Source: PALSA-1296 sp037143335 | GTDB lineage: Bacteria > Bacteroidota > Ignavibacteria > Palsa-1295 | Reading direction: 5' to 3' | NCBI GenBank assembly: GCA_037143335.1 | Contig: JBAWZA010000002.1 | Span: forward strand, 118,822-182,821 | DNA: 64,000 bases | Shown: piece after piece, positions 44,404 to 53,498 of the stretch | Layout: the number at the start of each line of letters is the position of its first letter | Numbering within the stretch: position 1 is the stretch's first letter | Made by a program: the position numbers and the translations under genes | The notes under the pieces: model-generated | Told to the model about the DNA's origin: nothing | Databases searched by the model: none | The model's input: only the letters and a program-made list of their open reading frames with translations

Positions 44404-46243
44404 AGCTTCATTAATGGATATGAATTTCACACCGCTTCGTTTTGCAATCAAAAAAATCGGACTGATTGGTACAATCAACTTGGTTGCTGAAAAAATAATA
44501 AAAAAGCGAAGACTCCGCGCTTTATTACACTGCACGCCGTCGAGAGTCGTCCTGCTGGAATTAAGAGAAACAACTAAGAAGATTGAGTACAGTGATGAAG
44601 CAAAAACCACGATTATTGACCGAGCAGATGAAATACTTCGCGATGAGAATTATGTCTTCACTTTCATTTATCAACTCGGTGGCATCGCCGATCCATGGAA
44701 TTATGATCCCTTAGAAAAAAAATATTGGCCGAAAAAACATTACGAAGAAACCGAACTTCAATCACCAGAAAATCCGAGTGATGTGAAGATTGTATGGGAG
44801 ATTAATCGCTTTAAATACCTTCCTCTTCTTGCTGAAGCAGCTTTCGTGACAGGCGATAAAAAATATGCGGACGAAATCGAGAGACGAATCCTGTCATGGG
44901 TTGAAGATAACCCTTTTGGTAAAACAATTAATTGGTCAAGCCCACTCGAAATTGCGATTCGCGGAATTAGTTGGACTGTGTCGCTCAAAATTCTCGCACG
45001 TGCAGGATTCGAAATAGCAGCGAGTTCAAAGATTCAAGAATCACTTTGGCAACATGCGGCCGCGCTCAACGCCGGACTTTCGACTGATAAAATCGTGAAG
45101 ACGAATCACTTGGTAGGTGAGTGTGCAGGGCTGTATATTCTGGCTTCATCATTTAATTTTCCTGAGGCGAAGACGTTCCGAGATCGTGCAAAGAAAATAT
45201 TCGAGTCCTCAATACTTGAGCAAACATATCTTGATGGCGCAAGCAAAGAATCATCGGGATGGTATCATACATTCGTTACGGATTTTGCGGATGTGGTTTT
45301 GAGAATATCGCTTGCAAATGGTGATAGCTTTGGCTCAGAATTTTCTCAACGCTTCACGGAGATGGTTCGCTATCGAAATTCCGAGACACTTCCTGATGGC
45401 GACGCTCTGAAATATGGCGATTGCGATTTCGGCAAAGTAGTTAACCTCTCCTCAAAATGGAGAGATGTGATCTTTGGGACGAATTCTCTACTGCATTCAG
45501 AACGTGTAAATTATTTTGAGACTGCGGGTCATCTCACTGCTCGGTTAGACAAGAATTATCTCTTCGCTCGTGCGGGAGATTTTGGTTGGGGTGGTGATGG
45601 ATTCTCATCTCATGCACACGATGATTTCCTCGCTCCCATCGTTGCTCTCGATGGAGTCAACATTCTCGTTGATCCAGGGACATTTGCCTACAACGGTGCA
45701 AAGGAAGAGCGAAACTTAGAACGCATTGCGCGGATGCATAATAGCATCAGCATTACTCCACTTGATGCTGGGTTTACCGAGCCTCAGCTTAAACCAAGTT
45801 TTGGTTGGCTGAAGACACGACCACCAGCGGAGCTTGACATTCTCAAAAATTCTCCTGATTCCATCGAAGCAAAGGGAGTTTTTGGAGAGTGGAAGGAGAG
45901 TCATGAAAGAATATTTTTACTTGCGACGACATCGTTCGCGATGGAAGATGCCATGCACTTTGACTCCGAGAAATTGGTGGAGTGGAATCTCCATTTTCAT
46001 CCTCGGTGGAGGGCGGCTCTTACCGAGCCTTCGAAAATTTCACTCAGTGACTTTCGAGATAATCACTACGAGTTGATTATCTCAGGTATCGAAGTGCCGA
46101 TTGAAATTTCTCGGTATGATTTTGCACCGGCATACCGTCAGAAATCAAAAGCATGGAAGATGCAAATGAGAGCAAAAGTGAAGACTGGGGAGAAATTACA
46201 CGTTCGCTTTGTTCTTCAACGAACGATAACATCTACAACGTAA
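44387..46243 (+). CDS. Heparinase II/III family protein
   Basis: A ~618-aa protein with an N-terminal (alpha/alpha) toroid (~100-360; NHLVGECAGLYILA, GWYHTFVTDFADVV, ETLPDGDALKYGDCDFG) and a C-terminal beta-sandwich (GWGGDGFSSHAHDDFLAPIV, LVDPGTFAYNGAKEE, MHNSISI). Heparinase II/III-like proteins are polysaccharide lyases or are tied to exopolysaccharide export. It precedes a flippase and a GT39 gene, so it may trim or modify a surface glycan. Start 44387 overlaps the lipoprotein gene; 44414 just after its stop is the alternative. No signal peptide is obvious. Confidence 0.82.
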   Translation: MSRIFRASLMDMNFTPLRFAIKKIGLIGTINLVAEKIIKKRRLRALLHCTPSRVVLLELRETTKKIEYSDEAKTTIIDRADEILRDENYVFTFIYQLGGIADPWNYDPLEKKYWPKKHYEETELQSPENPSDVKIVWEINRFKYLPLLAEAAFVTGDKKYADEIERRILSWVEDNPFGKTINWSSPLEIAIRGISWTVSLKILARAGFEIAASSKIQESLWQHAAALNAGLSTDKIVKTNHLVGECAGLYILASSFNFPEAKTFRDRAKKIFESSILEQTYLDGASKESSGWYHTFVTDFADVVLRISLANGDSFGSEFSQRFTEMVRYRNSETLPDGDALKYGDCDFGKVVNLSSKWRDVIFGTNSLLHSERVNYFETAGHLTARLDKNYLFARAGDFGWGGDGFSSHAHDDFLAPIVALDGVNILVDPGTFAYNGAKEERNLERIARMHNSISITPLDAGFTEPQLKPSFGWLKTRPPAELDILKNSPDSIEAKGVFGEWKESHERIFLLATTSFAMEDAMHFDSEKLVEWNLHFHPRWRAALTEPSKISLSDFRDNHYELIISGIEVPIEISRYDFAPAYRQKSKAWKMQMRAKVKTGEKLHVRFVLQRTITSTT

Positions 46244-46255
46244 GCGATTCGATTT

Positions 46256-47542
46256 TTGGAACTACGCCAACACCTATCTACGGGCATCTGGGCTGCTGCC
46301 GATAAGGGATTGATTTTCCTCAATGGATTTACAATTCTGCTTGTCGTCATTGCGGGGTTACCTTCTCATGAGTGGGCTGCGTTTTCTCTTTTTCAATCTA
46401 TTTTCCTAATTATCTGCGTTCTCTCAGATTCCATCTTCTTGCAGCCGATGGTGAAGTTCGCAAGCGAGCATCAAGCTGAAGTAGAAGAAATCTTGGCTGC
46501 GAGTTTTAATCTTTATACCTTGGTCATGATGACGAGTGGCATTCTCTTCGCCGCTTTTACATCAGCCACAGCCTCGCTCTTCGCAAGTCCGGAACTCGGC
46601 GTGATGCTTCCGTATTTGCCACTAATGCTCGGCTTGAATATTTTTCGGAATGTTGGTATTCGGTATTTGCAGATCACCTATCGCATCTCGGATATATTCT
46701 TCGTTGATCTTTCGTTCTTCGGTGCGATTACGCTACTCACAATTGCCTCGAATGCGCTTGGAAATTTTCATACCGCACTCGATTTTGTCGTCATCAATAT
46801 CATTGGCGGAGCATTGTCGAGTGTCGTTGCAATAATCTATTCACGAAAAGCATTCGCAGCGATGCCGATATTGAAGGTGCCGAAAGATGAGTACAGAAAA
46901 TTACTCGCATTCGCTAAGTATCAAGCTGGTACGTCTGCGCTACTCACCGTTCAGCAGTGGGCGGATGTGCTGATTGTTGGAGTATATGCACCGGCATACG
47001 TAGCGATGTACTCCGCAGCAAAAACACTTTACAGATTTTTTGACGCTGTGCGCGAAGGGGCTACATTACTTATTGTGCCTATCGCCTCGAAGTTACACAC
47101 AAGTGGTGACAGTAAAAAGCTTTCGCTCTTAGTGGAGAAATTATTATTTTTAGGATTCGCAACGCTGATTCCGATTTCGCTTATTCTTGCACTCGGTTCT
47201 GATTTCATGATGGAGCTTTTCTATCACGGCAAATTTCCGGGCATTGGATCGGTTTTTCAAATTCTCATCCTCACCGGTTTTACACTCCCGCTCTCACTTG
47301 TTGCTGTGAATGTCTTGATCGGGACGGGCAGAGCGCGAGGATTATTCTTGTCAGTACTTGGCGGTACGCTTATTTTTTATACATTGGGAAGAATACTCAC
47401 ACCGCAAATGAATGCAACAGGCATGGCATTAGCGGTGTTGGTATCTACAACAGCTACAGGAATTTTTGCCTTCATCGCCATGCGCAAAGAACTCAGTATC
47501 ACCACAGCCGGGATACTCAACAGCGTGCGGGGAAGGGAATAA
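46256..47542 (+). CDS. Polysaccharide flippase (Wzx/MATE-like), TTG start
   Basis: A 428-aa protein with about 12 hydrophobic helices, resembling the oligosaccharide/polysaccharide transport branch of the MOP superfamily (Wzx): TM1 WAAADKGLIFLNGFTILLVV, later LYRFFDAVREGATLLIVPIASK and GTGRARGLFLSVLGG. It would flip a lipid-linked glycan across the inner membrane. TTG is the only plausible start between the previous stop (same frame, 4 codons upstream) and the first helix. Confidence 0.8.
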   Translation: MELRQHLSTGIWAAADKGLIFLNGFTILLVVIAGLPSHEWAAFSLFQSIFLIICVLSDSIFLQPMVKFASEHQAEVEEILAASFNLYTLVMMTSGILFAAFTSATASLFASPELGVMLPYLPLMLGLNIFRNVGIRYLQITYRISDIFFVDLSFFGAITLLTIASNALGNFHTALDFVVINIIGGALSSVVAIIYSRKAFAAMPILKVPKDEYRKLLAFAKYQAGTSALLTVQQWADVLIVGVYAPAYVAMYSAAKTLYRFFDAVREGATLLIVPIASKLHTSGDSKKLSLLVEKLLFLGFATLIPISLILALGSDFMMELFYHGKFPGIGSVFQILILTGFTLPLSLVAVNVLIGTGRARGLFLSVLGGTLIFYTLGRILTPQMNATGMALAVLVSTTATGIFAFIAMRKELSITTAGILNSVRGRE

Positions 47543-47554
47543 AGAAAGAAGTTC

Positions 47555-48958
47555 ATGGTCGTAAAGGCACTCAGTAAATTAAAACTCGAAAGTCGGCATC
47601 TCTTATTGTGTTACCTCACCGCTGTTCTTGTTCGACTTATCTTCGTTGGTATTTTTCCTGGCACTAATTATTTTGGAGGAGTTTCGGAGCGTTGCCTTGA
47701 CGTTGCGAAAAATGTCGTTGATGGCAAGGGTTATGTATTCTATGTGAATGTTGCTCCTTTCGGTCAGCCCGACCATTTCGTCTATGAGCCATTCATTGAT
47801 AAGCCGATTGGTTATCCGACTTTTCTTGCAGTTATTTTTTTTATTACAGGTTACTCGCCGATAGCAGCGCAAATTATTCAGCTTCTCTTGGTTTCGCTCG
47901 GAGTTATTGTGATTTACAAGTTAGTGCTACTCTTTGGGGTTGAGCGTAAGTATGCACTGTCGGCTGCAATGCTTGCTGCTCTGTGGCCTAATCATGCGCG
48001 CTTCGAAGTTACCTTGTTGCCTGAGGCAGTAATGCCTCTCTTACTGATTTCGAGTTGCTACTTGATCGTTCGTTCTATCAAAGCACTTCAGTCTGGTTCG
48101 TCGAGCAAACGAAGCAATTGGTCATTGTGGAGCGCTGGGCTAATCCTCGGACTCGGGGTACTCTCAAGGCCGGATATCATGTTCCTTCCGATTTTTATGT
48201 TCGCTGGAATCGCTCTGGTAGATGGATTGAAATTTACTTTCAAGATAATGCTACCAGTCTTTATTGTATTCTACGGAATTATCGGGCTTCATACGATTCG
48301 AAATTATTCTCTAACAAATGAGATTATACCGCTGGGTTATAGCAATGGCACAGTTTTGTGGCAAGGCATCAGTCAATTCGGCGACACACTTGGCACCGTT
48401 TATAGTGATTACCGCATCGCCCATCACGAAGGTTATCCGAGTATTCTCTATCCAAATGGAATTGCCCGTGATCGAAAAAGATTTACTGAAGCGGTTTCGA
48501 TAATAAAAGAACATCCGTTATTTTATCTCTCCTTAATTCCGCGAAGAATACCGCTTCTACTTGTACCACGGGGTTTACTTGTTCAAGATAACCCACTTCC
48601 CCGAACTTCCGACAAGGAGGACTTTCCACAACATTTCGCAAAGGGATTTGCAAGTGAATTAACGGAATCTCCAGTTCGTGCTTCGGTTAAGATATTTTCT
48701 GCACTTTCTGGAGTACTACTTTTCATCAGTGCTTTGATAGGTTTTGTGAAATTCAGAAAATCAATTAAACTACTCTACCTGCCTGCGTTAATGTCAGTTT
48801 ATTTTATTGCTGTCTTACTTCCCATTAACGCAGAAGCGAGATATTTCTTTCCCGCAGTAGTATTCCTTTTTCCTTTGGCGATCCTTGCTTTCAAGCAAAA
48901 AAAACTACAATCTCGACCTTTGAGCCTAACCAAATTGGCTAAAAACACCCAGAATTGA
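47555..48958 (+). CDS. Glycosyltransferase family 39-like membrane protein
   Basis: A 467-aa protein with about 10 transmembrane helices, of the GT-C (ArnT/PMT-like) type using lipid-linked sugars. Features: first loop CLDVAKNVVDGKGYVFY, WPNHARFEVTLLPEAVMPLLL, LILGLGVLSRPDIMFLP, and C-terminal LPINAEARYFFPAVVFLFPL. Directly after the flippase (12 bp), it closes the surface-glycan set. Sugar and acceptor are unknown. Confidence 0.78.
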   Translation: MVVKALSKLKLESRHLLLCYLTAVLVRLIFVGIFPGTNYFGGVSERCLDVAKNVVDGKGYVFYVNVAPFGQPDHFVYEPFIDKPIGYPTFLAVIFFITGYSPIAAQIIQLLLVSLGVIVIYKLVLLFGVERKYALSAAMLAALWPNHARFEVTLLPEAVMPLLLISSCYLIVRSIKALQSGSSSKRSNWSLWSAGLILGLGVLSRPDIMFLPIFMFAGIALVDGLKFTFKIMLPVFIVFYGIIGLHTIRNYSLTNEIIPLGYSNGTVLWQGISQFGDTLGTVYSDYRIAHHEGYPSILYPNGIARDRKRFTEAVSIIKEHPLFYLSLIPRRIPLLLVPRGLLVQDNPLPRTSDKEDFPQHFAKGFASELTESPVRASVKIFSALSGVLLFISALIGFVKFRKSIKLLYLPALMSVYFIAVLLPINAEARYFFPAVVFLFPLAILAFKQKKLQSRPLSLTKLAKNTQN

Positions 48959-48974
48959 GTATTTCTGACTTTCA

Positions 48975-49008
48975 TTGAATACTCCAAGCGGTGAAAGTGT
49001 TATATTTG
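48975..49008 (+). promoter_or_regulatory. Bacteroidota-type promoter TTG-N23-TATATTTG
   Basis: TTG at 48975-48977 and the exact -7 match TATATTTG at 49001-49008, 23 nt apart. The ATG of the BMC-like gene is 4 nt after the box, so its mRNA would be leaderless or nearly so. Confidence 0.4.
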
Positions 49009-49012
49009 TACC

Positions 49013-49570
49013 ATGTCTATACAGGCACATATAGCCCAAAACGAAAGCGCCGGTGTACTTGAGTGCACGGGTTCGGTCGCACTTGCAAAACTCTTGCAGG
49101 CACTGAAGGTCGAGACTCGCGCTCGAATTGTTGGCGTAACTCCCGCAAATACTTCCGGTACGGTGACCATCGTACTCGCTGGTGGGTTAGCGGAGGTGCA
49201 GCACGCAACTGAACATCTGAGGACTGCTCAGGGTGTGAGTGGCGCGGTATTCTTCGTCCGTCCTGATCAAGAGGCAATGAGTTTGTTGTTGAAATCTCTC
49301 TTAATTGCTGAGGCCGAAAAACCAACTATCGCTGAGCCAAGAGTACGAGCGATTGAAGATTTGCATATCTCTGATATTGAGTCTTGGAATGTTCATGAGA
49401 TTCGGAGATACGCGAGAAGTATTGGTTCCTTCCCAATTAAAGGTCGCGAAATTTCGAAAGCTACTCGTAGCGAGCTTTTGAGTCTGTTACAAATGAACGG
49501 AAATATTTTTCCTGAGTCATCATCGCCTCGCGCATATCCAGCACCAAGTGAACTCCAGAGGGTGAATTAG
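49013..49570 (+). CDS. Bacterial microcompartment (BMC)-like shell domain with C-terminal SAP/Rho-N-like domain
   Basis: A 185-aa protein. Residues ~13-105 follow the BMC hexamer subunit fold in order: strand AGVLECTGS (GxIETxG position), helix VALAKLLQALKVETRA, strand RIVGVTP, strand GTVTIVLAGGLAEV (VTVxVxGDVxAV position), helix QHATEHLRTAQ, strand GAVFFVRPDQEAM (VIPRPHxxLE position), helix. The C-terminal part (~115-165) holds WNVHEIRRYARSIGSF and KATRSELLSLL, like the helix-extended loop-helix of SAP/Rho-N nucleic-acid-binding modules. EutK is a known BMC protein with a DNA-binding-type C-terminal domain. No other shell protein or cargo enzyme is in the window. The BMC call is by eye. Confidence 0.65.
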   Translation: MSIQAHIAQNESAGVLECTGSVALAKLLQALKVETRARIVGVTPANTSGTVTIVLAGGLAEVQHATEHLRTAQGVSGAVFFVRPDQEAMSLLLKSLLIAEAEKPTIAEPRVRAIEDLHISDIESWNVHEIRRYARSIGSFPIKGREISKATRSELLSLLQMNGNIFPESSSPRAYPAPSELQRVN

Positions 49571-49644
49571 TATTTGATTCTCAGTTTGCGTACACCAGTT
49601 TTTTTTCGTAGTATATTGTTGGTGCTAATAGAGGCACCTATACT

Positions 49645-50679
49645 ATGCGAGGAACAACATTAGAAATTCAGAACCGATTCGAAACAACGAGTCGTGAGAC
49701 ATTCGATGATGGTTGGGAAACAGTCGGAGAAGAACTACCAGTAATTCAGACACAATTTTTAAACGATCACGCGAGGTCTATTCTCTTCAAGAATGATAGT
49801 CCCGATATTGGGATGGACTATTCGCTCAATATGTACCGTGGCTGTGAGCACGGATGCTCCTACTGCCGAGCGCGGCCGTATCATGAGTATCTCGGATTTA
49901 ATGCAGGCATAGACTTCGAGTCGAAGATCATGGTGAAGCATGACGCTCCAAAACTTCTCCGAAAAGCATTTGAAGATCATAAGTGGAAGCCACAGAGCAT
50001 TATGATGAGCGGGAATACTGATTGTTATCAACCTGCTGAAAGAAAGTATAAGCTCACCAGGCAATTGCTCGAAGTATTCCTTGAGTACCGAAATCCAGTA
50101 AGCATTCTGACAAAGAATGCGCTTGTCCTCCGTGATCTTGATTTACTCAAAGAGTTAGCGTCAATGAATTTGGTGAGTACACTGCTTTCGATCACCTCGT
50201 TAGATCCATTGCTCAGATCAAAGTTAGAACCGCGAACCTCGACAGCAAGAATGAAATTGAAAGCGATGGAAGAACTCAGTAAAGCGGGTATTCCCACAGG
50301 CGTGATGGTGGGTCCGATCATTCCTGGACTCAATGATAACGAAGTCCCAGATATTTTAAAGCGTTCAAGCGAAGCCGGTGCTACGCGGGTAGCCCATACG
50401 ATCTTAAGATTGCCGCAAGCAGTGTTACCTGTTTTCACTGACTGGCTTGAGAAAAGTTTTCCTGAAAAATCAAAACGTGTATTAGCTCGGATTATGATGA
50501 TCCGCGATGGCAAAATGAACGATGCGAATTTTGGTACACGCATGACTGGCACTGGTGCATACTCCGATTTTATGCACAATCTGGTTCATGTGCTCAGTGA
50601 AAAATATAATATGAATCAACCGCGCCAGCCTTTGAGGACAGATCTTTTTCAACGACCTGGAGAGCTTGATTTTCGATAA
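49645..50679 (+). CDS. PA0069-family radical SAM protein
   Basis: A 344-aa enzyme with radical SAM motif CEHGCSYC (about residues 69-76) inside SLNMYRGCEHGC...ARPYHEYLG, the hallmark of the PA0069/Rv2578c group related to spore photoproduct lyase. Other family pieces: GLNDNEVPDILKRSSEAGA and the C-terminal FGTRMTGTGAYS. The reaction is unknown; DNA-related roles have been proposed from SplB similarity. Possible weak promoter TTTG at 49585 with TATATTG at 49612. Confidence 0.9.
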   Translation: MRGTTLEIQNRFETTSRETFDDGWETVGEELPVIQTQFLNDHARSILFKNDSPDIGMDYSLNMYRGCEHGCSYCRARPYHEYLGFNAGIDFESKIMVKHDAPKLLRKAFEDHKWKPQSIMMSGNTDCYQPAERKYKLTRQLLEVFLEYRNPVSILTKNALVLRDLDLLKELASMNLVSTLLSITSLDPLLRSKLEPRTSTARMKLKAMEELSKAGIPTGVMVGPIIPGLNDNEVPDILKRSSEAGATRVAHTILRLPQAVLPVFTDWLEKSFPEKSKRVLARIMMIRDGKMNDANFGTRMTGTGAYSDFMHNLVHVLSEKYNMNQPRQPLRTDLFQRPGELDFR

Positions 50680-50768
50680 AATATTCTGCGATTTCCGTGA
50701 AGAGATGGCACCATTCCGAAATAATTTTGTATGTAACATGACGCTCTGACAAAAAAAAATACAACGAT

Positions 50769-51302
50769 TTGAAAAAATTACTTCATTCCGATCTCGCTGA
50801 GATTAGGCTATCAGAAACAGATGCCGCTTCGGAGACGGGGCGTTTCCCCGTGACCGCAATTTTGGAAAATATTCGTAGTATGTACAATGTTGGTTCGATT
50901 TTCCGAACCTCGGATGGCGCACGTATTGAGGCAATATATACAGTCGGATACACCCCACATCCGCCACGGAAGGAAATCGAGAAAACAGCCTTGGATGCGA
51001 CAAGGACTGTCCCGACGAAACACTTCGCATCTGTCACCGAAGCGATTGAGGCGTGCAGTAGTCGCGGAATGAAAATTGCGGCTCTTGAAGTTGCGACCAA
51101 TAGTAAATCAGTTTTCGACATTGTTGCTACCGACTTTCCGATGGCGTTGGTAGTTGGGAATGAAATTACAGGTGTCAGTGAGGAAGCTATGTCGAGGTGC
51201 GACTTCAGCATCGAAATCCCAATGTTCGGCGCCAAACACTCTCTTAATGTAGCTGTTGCTTATGGTATCGCAATTTTTGAGTGCCGCAGGGTGTCGCGTT
51301 AA
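50769..51302 (+). CDS. TrmH/SpoU-family RNA 2'-O-methyltransferase
   Basis: A 177-aa SPOUT methylase with all three motifs: motif 1 ENIRSMYNVGSIFRTSD, motif 2 ALVVGNEITGVSEEA, and motif 3 IPMFGAKHSLNVAVAYGIA forming the SAM trefoil knot. It lacks an N-terminal substrate-binding domain, so the target (tRNA or rRNA) is not clear. TTG is the only start near the ATG-less N-terminus; the ribosome site is weak. Confidence 0.9.
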   Translation: MKKLLHSDLAEIRLSETDAASETGRFPVTAILENIRSMYNVGSIFRTSDGARIEAIYTVGYTPHPPRKEIEKTALDATRTVPTKHFASVTEAIEACSSRGMKIAALEVATNSKSVFDIVATDFPMALVVGNEITGVSEEAMSRCDFSIEIPMFGAKHSLNVAVAYGIAIFECRRVSR

Positions 51303-51398
51303 GACAGAGGTGTTGTATAAAAAAGCTATAGTAAAAGCGCATATTATAGCTTTTTCGGCAAGCATCTTTCCACAATATCAAGAAAAGTCAAAAAAGGC

Positions 51399-51429
51399 TT
51401 GTTTTTGGGCAGGAAATGCCGTATATTCG
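51399..51429 (+). promoter_or_regulatory. Bacteroidota-type promoter for the Hc1 gene, TTG-N20-TATATTCG
   Basis: TTG at 51399-51401 and TATATTCG at 51422-51429 are 20 nt apart; the -7 element differs by one base from TAnnTTTG. Transcription near 51436 gives a ~45-nt leader ending in an AAGGAGA ribosome site. Confidence 0.55.
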
Positions 51430-51480
51430 TAGTGAAGAGTTTCAGATTTTATTATTAACCTAAACAACTAAGGAGAAACG

Positions 51481-51669
51481 ATGGAAAGATTTAATGAACT
51501 TCAAGCCCTCGTAGCAAGCTTCGAAAGTGATTTCGATAAGTTCTACGTAAAAGGGAACAAGTCTGCTGGTACTCGCGTACGTAAGGCGATGAACGAACTT
51601 AAGAAAAAAGCTCAGGAGATTCGTCTGGAAGTACAGGCGATGAAGACTGATGCAAAACCCACTGCTTAA
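51481..51669 (+). CDS. Histone H1-like Hc1-family protein
   Basis: A 62-aa basic helical protein matching the Bacteroidota Hc1-like family: FNELQALVASFESDFDKFY, KGNKSAGTRVRKAMNELKK and KAQEIRLEVQAMK. Such proteins bind and compact DNA. It is monocistronic: own promoter, a strong AAGGAGAAACG ribosome site (rare in this genome, suggesting high expression) and an intrinsic terminator 55 bp downstream. Confidence 0.92.
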   Translation: MERFNELQALVASFESDFDKFYVKGNKSAGTRVRKAMNELKKKAQEIRLEVQAMKTDAKPTA

Positions 51670-51723
51670 GAGGCGCTAATCCCCAAAGCTCCTTTGTTTT
51701 ATGTTGTGTCTTTGTGGACTATG

Positions 51724-51757
51724 GCAGGCCTCCGTTTCAGGAGTCCTGCTTTTTTTT
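51724..51757. terminator. Intrinsic terminator after Hc1
   Basis: GCAGG, mismatch, CTCC, loop GTTTCA, GGAG, mismatch, CCTGC, followed by eight T. A strong plus-strand terminator for the Hc1 mRNA. It reaches to the stop codon of the convergent C26 peptidase gene. Confidence 0.85.
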
Positions 51758-52478
51758 ATTTGCGTCTTCCTAGAATTTTATTTGCCGCCACTTCCCAAAG
51801 AAAACTTTCGAAGATCGGGCCCGAAAGTGATTCTTCATAGTCCATCCGTTCGGGATGCCATTGAACGGCTAAAAAATATGGCTTCGCCGATTGATCATTC
51901 CACTCAATTGCCTCGATAACTCCATCCGCAGCAGATTTCGCCGAAGAGATAAGTCCGGGTGCTAATTGATCTATCGCCTGATGATGAGAACTTGCGACGC
52001 TTGATTCCGAGGTACATGTAATTTTACGCAGGAGCTTCCCCGGCTCGGTTATTACGTCGTGCCTGAGATCAGTCTGATGTATTTTCGAGTGCGATAATTT
52101 TCCTGCATGTACTAGATCAGCGATGAGCGTACCTCCGTGATAGACATTGAGTAGTTGCAATCCTCTGCATATTCCGAGAGTCGGCAAGTTTCTCTTCTCG
52201 ACGGCGGCTGCGATCTGGAATTCAATTTCATCTCGGTCATTCTCGATATGTGGGCAGAGAAACGCTAATTCTGGTTTTCCGTAGCGATCAGGGTTGACAT
52301 CCGCACCACCTGTGAAGACGATTCCGTCAATCGACTCAACAAGGCTTATCTCCTCGGAAAGGTCGCGAATCAGGATTTCATGCTCAAGATTATTTCCAGC
52401 ATGTACGAGCGCATCTGTGTACTTTTGGTAGTGCGGGTCGTTCTTCTTAATGAAACTAAGTCCGATTAGTAATGTCAT
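51756..52478 (-). CDS. Class I glutamine amidotransferase-like peptidase C26
   Basis: A 240-aa gamma-glutamyl hydrolase-type enzyme (PuuD/YvdE group, cleaving gamma-glutamyl amides such as gamma-glutamyl-GABA). Nucleophile Cys in LGICRGLQLLN (about 104), catalytic His-Glu in AVQWHPERMD, and oxyanion segment FTGGADVNPDRYG are visible. Its ATG overlaps the lpxK stop (ATGA), an unexpected partner for a lipid A gene. Confidence 0.9.
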   Translation of the reverse strand: MTLLIGLSFIKKNDPHYQKYTDALVHAGNNLEHEILIRDLSEEISLVESIDGIVFTGGADVNPDRYGKPELAFLCPHIENDRDEIEFQIAAAVEKRNLPTLGICRGLQLLNVYHGGTLIADLVHAGKLSHSKIHQTDLRHDVITEPGKLLRKITCTSESSVASSHHQAIDQLAPGLISSAKSAADGVIEAIEWNDQSAKPYFLAVQWHPERMDYEESLSGPIFESFLWEVAANKILGRRK

Positions 52479-53491
52479 TTTCTGAAAAGTGTTTTAATCC
52501 TTGAGAATAGCTGTCCCTCTGGGTCTGCTAAATGGATGCTCGAATGCACTACCCCGATTGGCAAGAGCTTCTTTGTTGAAGTATTGATTTTTACTAGGAC
52601 CAGGAGCTTTACCGCATCCTTTGTCGTCGTGAGAATCAATTCGCAATGATTTGCATTGGCGAACTCATAAATTTTTTCAAGCAGTGCGAAATCATAATGC
52701 ACATGATCGACAAGTCTATACGGAACAGACTCAGGCGAATAATATTGAACGGATTTTTCAAAATGCAACGGGTTACCGATGCCTGAAAGTATTAGTACTT
52801 TTTTTTCTTTCAGTTCTGTCGGAAGTAATTCTATCGTCGTACCTCCACTGTAAACTTGAATCGAATCAATCTGTTGATTGGCGGCAATTGTTGTTTTTTG
52901 GAAATCAATGAGTTGAGGTGAGGCGTCGGTCTTATTTGTTAGCACGACAATATCAGCATCCCGGAGAGCAGATTGACTCTCTCTGCCTTTGCCGAACGGG
53001 AGAACGTTTGGTATCGGCTTGGAAGCGTCAATGACTACGATATTTAAATCCCGTTTCAGTCGCTGATGCTGAAATCCATCATCGAGAAGAATTATTTCCG
53101 CTCCTAACTCTTGCGCCTTTTTTGCGCCTCGAATCCGATCTTCATCGCAGACGACAATAGAGTTTGGTAATTCCTGGGTGTAGAGTTGCGCTTCGTCACC
53201 GCTAGCATTCACATCTTCAAGAATTCTGCGTCCGTCGCTCACAACCAGTAGTCCAGATGTTTTACGCTTATATCCACGTAACACAACTCCAACTTCTTTA
53301 TTGAGTACCTTGTTGCAGTGATTGGCAATTAAAAGGGTTAAAGGCGTTTTTCCAGTGCCGCCTACGGTTAAATTGCCGATGGATATTACAGGGATACCAA
53401 TACGAGTAGAGCTAAGAGCATTTTGCCGATAGAGCATTCGTCGCAATTGTATTGCGTAAGCGTATGGATTAAAATAATCGGCGAAATTCAT
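52475..53491 (-). CDS. lpxK: Tetraacyldisaccharide 4'-kinase LpxK
   Basis: A 338-aa inner-membrane-associated kinase phosphorylating the 4' position of the lipid A disaccharide. P-loop GNLTVGGTGKTPL (about 40-52), LRGYKRKTSG, LLDDGFQHQRLKRDLNIV and the FPDHxxY-region variant VDHVHYDF are present. In the lpxB-DUF374-lpxK-C26 operon. An N-terminal amphipathic helix likely contacts the membrane. Confidence 0.95.
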   Translation of the reverse strand: MNFADYFNPYAYAIQLRRMLYRQNALSSTRIGIPVISIGNLTVGGTGKTPLTLLIANHCNKVLNKEVGVVLRGYKRKTSGLLVVSDGRRILEDVNASGDEAQLYTQELPNSIVVCDEDRIRGAKKAQELGAEIILLDDGFQHQRLKRDLNIVVIDASKPIPNVLPFGKGRESQSALRDADIVVLTNKTDASPQLIDFQKTTIAANQQIDSIQVYSGGTTIELLPTELKEKKVLILSGIGNPLHFEKSVQYYSPESVPYRLVDHVHYDFALLEKIYEFANANHCELILTTTKDAVKLLVLVKINTSTKKLLPIGVVHSSIHLADPEGQLFSRIKTLFRK

Positions 53492-53498
53492 CCGTAGG

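Noticed and set aside
50028..50579. 183-codon minus-strand frame inside the radical SAM gene
   Set aside because: It lies wholly within a gene with a clear family match and has random composition.
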